Below, piece by piece: positions 63,001 through 64,000 of a stretch of 64,000 nucleotides of DNA (the first letter of the stretch is position 1; every line of letters begins with the position of its first letter). The notes beneath the pieces were generated by a model. It made no database searches, was not told the origin of the DNA, and saw only the letters and a list, made by a program, of their open reading frames with translations. The DNA comes from Cristatella mucedo (lineage: Eukaryota > Bryozoa > Phylactolaemata > Cristatellidae). The stretch lies in the NCBI GenBank assembly GCA_009760855.2, contig WPIO01000009.1, positions 6,654,501 through 6,718,500 on the forward strand. The letters run 5' to 3'. Position numbers and translations under genes: made by a program.

Positions 63001-63989
63001 GCGTCTGTGTCAGCCGCATGATTCCTATTGGGCGACTACTGTCTGTGTTTTTTATTTTAGCTATTAGACCTCACCTACTCAATAATATCGTACTCACTGG
63101 TGGCAACTGCCTTTTCCCCAACTTCAGGAACCGAGTGTGAGTGTGTTGCCACATCCTGTCGGGAGACTTTTGTCTTCCGGCGCCGACAGCTATTCGTTGA
63201 TGCCTTGTAGTTCTGATTGTACATCACCAGATCTGCGCATGCTCCCCTGTCTGTCTCTATTATGTTATCCTCTCTTGCTCTCTGTGAGAACGAGCCTATC
63301 AGACAGAACACTGCAAGCTTTGTGCCTACTGTGTTTGGGCTCGTCGAAAACTGTCTCTCGCTTTCCAGAGAGACCGATGTCCGTGAAGAAGCCGAGAGTG
63401 ACTTCGACGTCGGTGTACACCAAAGTGACAGGTGAGTTCCACCGAAGCAGCCAGGCGCCAGTCTGGCCCAATCTGCACCTCAGCTAGAGGTCGTGCAGTC
63501 GAGGGCAGGCGCAGGCAAGCCAGTGGGGTGGTGGGGCAGTGGTAGGCCAGTAGCTGCCCAGAGCAATTCGTGCACAGCCTCACGTACCGCAAGCAAGGGG
63601 GTGGGGTTCACACTCACACAGTCAGCATCCATCTGCTATAGCCTCGTGGCTAGGCGAAGCTGCATGCACGGTGGGGCATTTCTGTAAGCAGCCAGAAGTT
63701 TGCATACGAGTCTTTGGCTCGAGGTGAGTGCTGCCGTCCGACAAAGCGCGTACCTGTGCACACGCCAGCGGGGCTGGGTTGTGATTGCGGAAGGGTCTTC
63801 TTCAAACCCTTTCTCCTCGTGACAGCGTGGTACAGCGCCGCCAGGCTGGTCGATCAGTTTCGGTCGCTCGTCACACCGATCAGCCACCTGTCAGCTACTA
63901 GTCTGTCATCGGCCTGTGCAGCAGCTAATTTTCATTCCGCAGCATCGCTACTAAAGTTAAGAAGGGAAAGCCTCTGTCTTGACAGCTGA
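52087..63989 (+). CDS. ACTR6: actin-related protein 6 (ARP6), 12 exons
   Basis: Exons: 52087-52157, 53203-53320, 53461-53529, 56629-56752, 58199-58373, 58566-58622, 61558-61656, 61781-61892, 62835-62958, 63061-63136, 63369-63431 and a tentative last exon 63794-63989. All introns are GT-AG and in phase. ARP6 signatures run in order: VVDHGAGNIKIGYS (residues 5-18), QIDDIKDMSGLYFLLPFQK (45-63), DIIITEPQFNF, EILFEEYQFNSVLR, VVDSGYSYTHIVPY (161-174), INVGGK-like IDVGGKVLTNHLKE, MDETHVMNQCKEDVCYV, DYVLPDYTHVKRGY, ERFAVPELLFHPADVG, GIPEAIVHC and VLTGGNCLFPNF (327-338). ARP6 is a subunit of the SWR1/SRCAP remodeller that deposits H2A.Z. The product is about 427 residues against about 396 in vertebrates. 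Exon 5 adds a Pro-rich FQPPPARIRQAPL insert. The usual WEGG motif near the end is WYSA. Confidence 0.95.
52740..52785 (+). repeat. 23-bp perfect tandem duplication
   Basis: GCTACCAAATGTGAATGAAA plus AGT occurs twice head to tail in ACTR6 intron 1. Confidence 0.95.
54070..54649. other. ACTR6 intron 3, unassigned
   Basis: No recognisable gene or repeat. The left part of this 3.1-kb intron (53530-54070) has overlapping frames without families and a short GAAGGAGAGCATGCCG duplication near 53765 and 53815. Confidence 0.3.
54650..55175 (-). mobile_element. LINE fragment, diverged subfamily, minus strand
   Basis: The order of blocks matches the main LINE (CTGAAGTCGATTCGATGCTT, GCCAGGGGAGCTCAGACGTG, TTTTGCACCAGCTGCAGCCG, AAACACATCGACTAGTTTCG), but with much lower similarity, so it is an older or separate subfamily. 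No 3' end is visible. It includes an ATTTCAACATAGTGCAA tandem duplication (54720-54755). Confidence 0.7.
55180..55330 (+). mobile_element. tRNA-derived SINE family S2
   Basis: Box-B region GGTGAGTTCAAGTCCTACAG, then GGCAATTCTTTATCGCCGGC and a GGAGTCGTTGGGGCTCTCTT tail, parallel to the copy at 62085. Confidence 0.6.
55331..56456. other. ACTR6 intron 3, unassigned
   Basis: No gene or repeat recognised. Confidence 0.35.
56457..56525 (-). mobile_element. LINE 3' terminal fragment
   Basis: Complement of the LINE end: ATTAATAATAATGCACTTTA, TAAAGCGCCCTCAAAGAACT and CAATCTCTCTCTAGGCGCTT. About 70 bases upstream of ACTR6 exon 4. Confidence 0.82.
56803..57063 (+). repeat. compound (TG)n/(CT)n microsatellite
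   Basis: (GT)n at 56806-56821, (CT)n to 56878, a TCTG-rich middle, then (CT)n again from about 56990 to 57063. It begins 50 bases after ACTR6 exon 4. Confidence 0.97.
57064..58198. other. ACTR6 intron 4, unassigned
   Basis: GC-moderate intron sequence with open frames but no recognised protein or repeat, ending in the exon 5 acceptor (TATATCTTGCAG). Confidence 0.35.
58755..59030 (+). mobile_element. LINE 3' UTR and terminal fragment
   Basis: Starts near GCATTTGCTAGGTTCATGTG, runs through GCTGACACTGTGCATACTGC and CATGCTGACCTTGTACATGT, and ends TTCTCTGAGGGGGCCATACA, AATGTATTAATTATG. Only the 3' UTR is present. Confidence 0.85.
59185..60480 (-). mobile_element. LINE copy with a nested SINE
   Basis: Minus-strand LINE sequence is recognisable from 59185 to about 59415 (GTTCACGACAGACAAACTTG, CTGCAGAGTTTTGCACCAAC) and again from about 59573 to 60480 (TGTGGAGCTGATGTGGGCTT, ACCAAGATTTCGTGCC, AACTGAGATAGGACCTTAAC, GAAAGCTACCGAAAGATCCA). 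The gap is filled by an S2 SINE. The LINE is in ACTR6 intron 6 and is full of frameshifts. Confidence 0.85.
59420..59572 (-). mobile_element. tRNA-derived SINE family S2, nested in a LINE
   Basis: Complement of the S2 tail (TGATTTAACAGGCTCGTTTG), middle (TGGCAATAAAGGATCACCCA) and head (GACCTTGGTCGTGAAGAGCG). GGATATC before and GGTATCC after may be the decayed target duplication. Confidence 0.8.
60481..61049. other. ACTR6 intron 6, unassigned, possibly older LINE 5' part
   Basis: The stretch follows directly upstream, in element sense, of the truncated LINE and may be its 5' continuation, but no conserved residues can be read. Confidence 0.3.
61050..61215 (-). mobile_element. tRNA-derived SINE family S2, near-complete
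   Basis: Complement reads: head GTGATAGCCCACTAGGTAAG, GACCTCGG-type linker, box B GTGGGCTCGAATCCTTCGGT, TTTATTGCCACTGAAAGCGG, TAGTGATAACCTTTAAGGTT, and end AGGCTGTTAAATCAGCTGG. Closest partner of the copy at 42005. Confidence 0.85.
62085..62210 (+). mobile_element. tRNA-derived SINE family S2
   Basis: Box A region TCTTAGCCTAGCGATATGG, box B AGGGTTCGAGTCGTACAGC, then AATTCTTTATTGCCTGCAGC and GGCTGTTGGATCAGCTG. Located in ACTR6 intron 8. Confidence 0.72.
62211..62834. other. ACTR6 intron 8, unassigned
   Basis: GC-rich, with open frames on both strands but no recognised family. It ends in the exon 9 acceptor (CCTGTGCAG). Confidence 0.35.
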
Positions 63990-64000
63990 GGCTACTCCTT

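Noticed and set aside
1-64000. CRISPR arrays, rRNA genes, bacterial operons
   Set aside because: No spaced direct-repeat arrays, no rRNA motifs and no Shine-Dalgarno-led gene clusters were seen; all firm coding sequence is intron-split.

Overview
This is animal nuclear DNA. Evidence: two intron-rich genes with GT-AG introns, a coiled-coil protein of the ciliary outer-dynein-arm docking type, a death-domain protein, long (GA)n/(TA)n/(CT)n microsatellites, CR1/L2-like LINEs, tRNA-derived SINEs, solo LTRs and a Polinton/adintovirus-like DNA polymerase relic. I see no bacterial operons, plasmid genes, CRISPR arrays or rRNA genes. The species cannot be fixed from the sequence; an invertebrate metazoan is the best guess.

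Layout. (1) 1-3.2 kb: AT-rich, minus-strand, multiply broken type-B DNA polymerase of a Polinton/Maverick/adintovirus-like element, cut by the left window edge, with a degenerate hammerhead-like motif just beyond it. (2) 3.8-48.1 kb: one plus-strand gene of 13 exons, all joins phase-consistent, giving a 554-residue coiled-coil protein like the CCDC151/CCDC63/CCDC114/CCDC183 family. Its introns hold most of the repeats. Intron 3 (14 kb) also holds a two-exon minus-strand gene (12.65-16.16 kb) for a protein with a C-terminal death domain, and a few isolated plus-strand candidate exons. Intron 12 (7.6 kb) holds a small basic ORF preceded by two YY1-like AAGATGGCG sites. (3) 48.1-52.1 kb: intergenic, dominated by a 1.33-kb solo LTR with a 4-bp target duplication. 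(4) 52.1-64.0 kb: the 12-exon plus-strand gene for actin-related protein 6 (ACTR6), of which exons 1-11 are clear and the last is tentative.

Repeats. At least 16 LINE fragments share a 3' end and a TTA-type tail. One tRNA-headed SINE family carries the same 3' end as the LINE, the classical LINE/SINE partnership; a second tRNA-derived SINE family has its own tail. There are also two solo LTRs, a Tigger/pogo-like terminus, a ~1-kb imperfect palindrome at 38.1-39.1 kb, a ~270-bp near-perfect palindrome at 19.1 kb, and a further dispersed repeat family. The host genes do not form a pathway: one is ciliary by family, one a probable apoptotic/innate signalling adaptor, and one belongs to SWR1/SRCAP chromatin remodelling.
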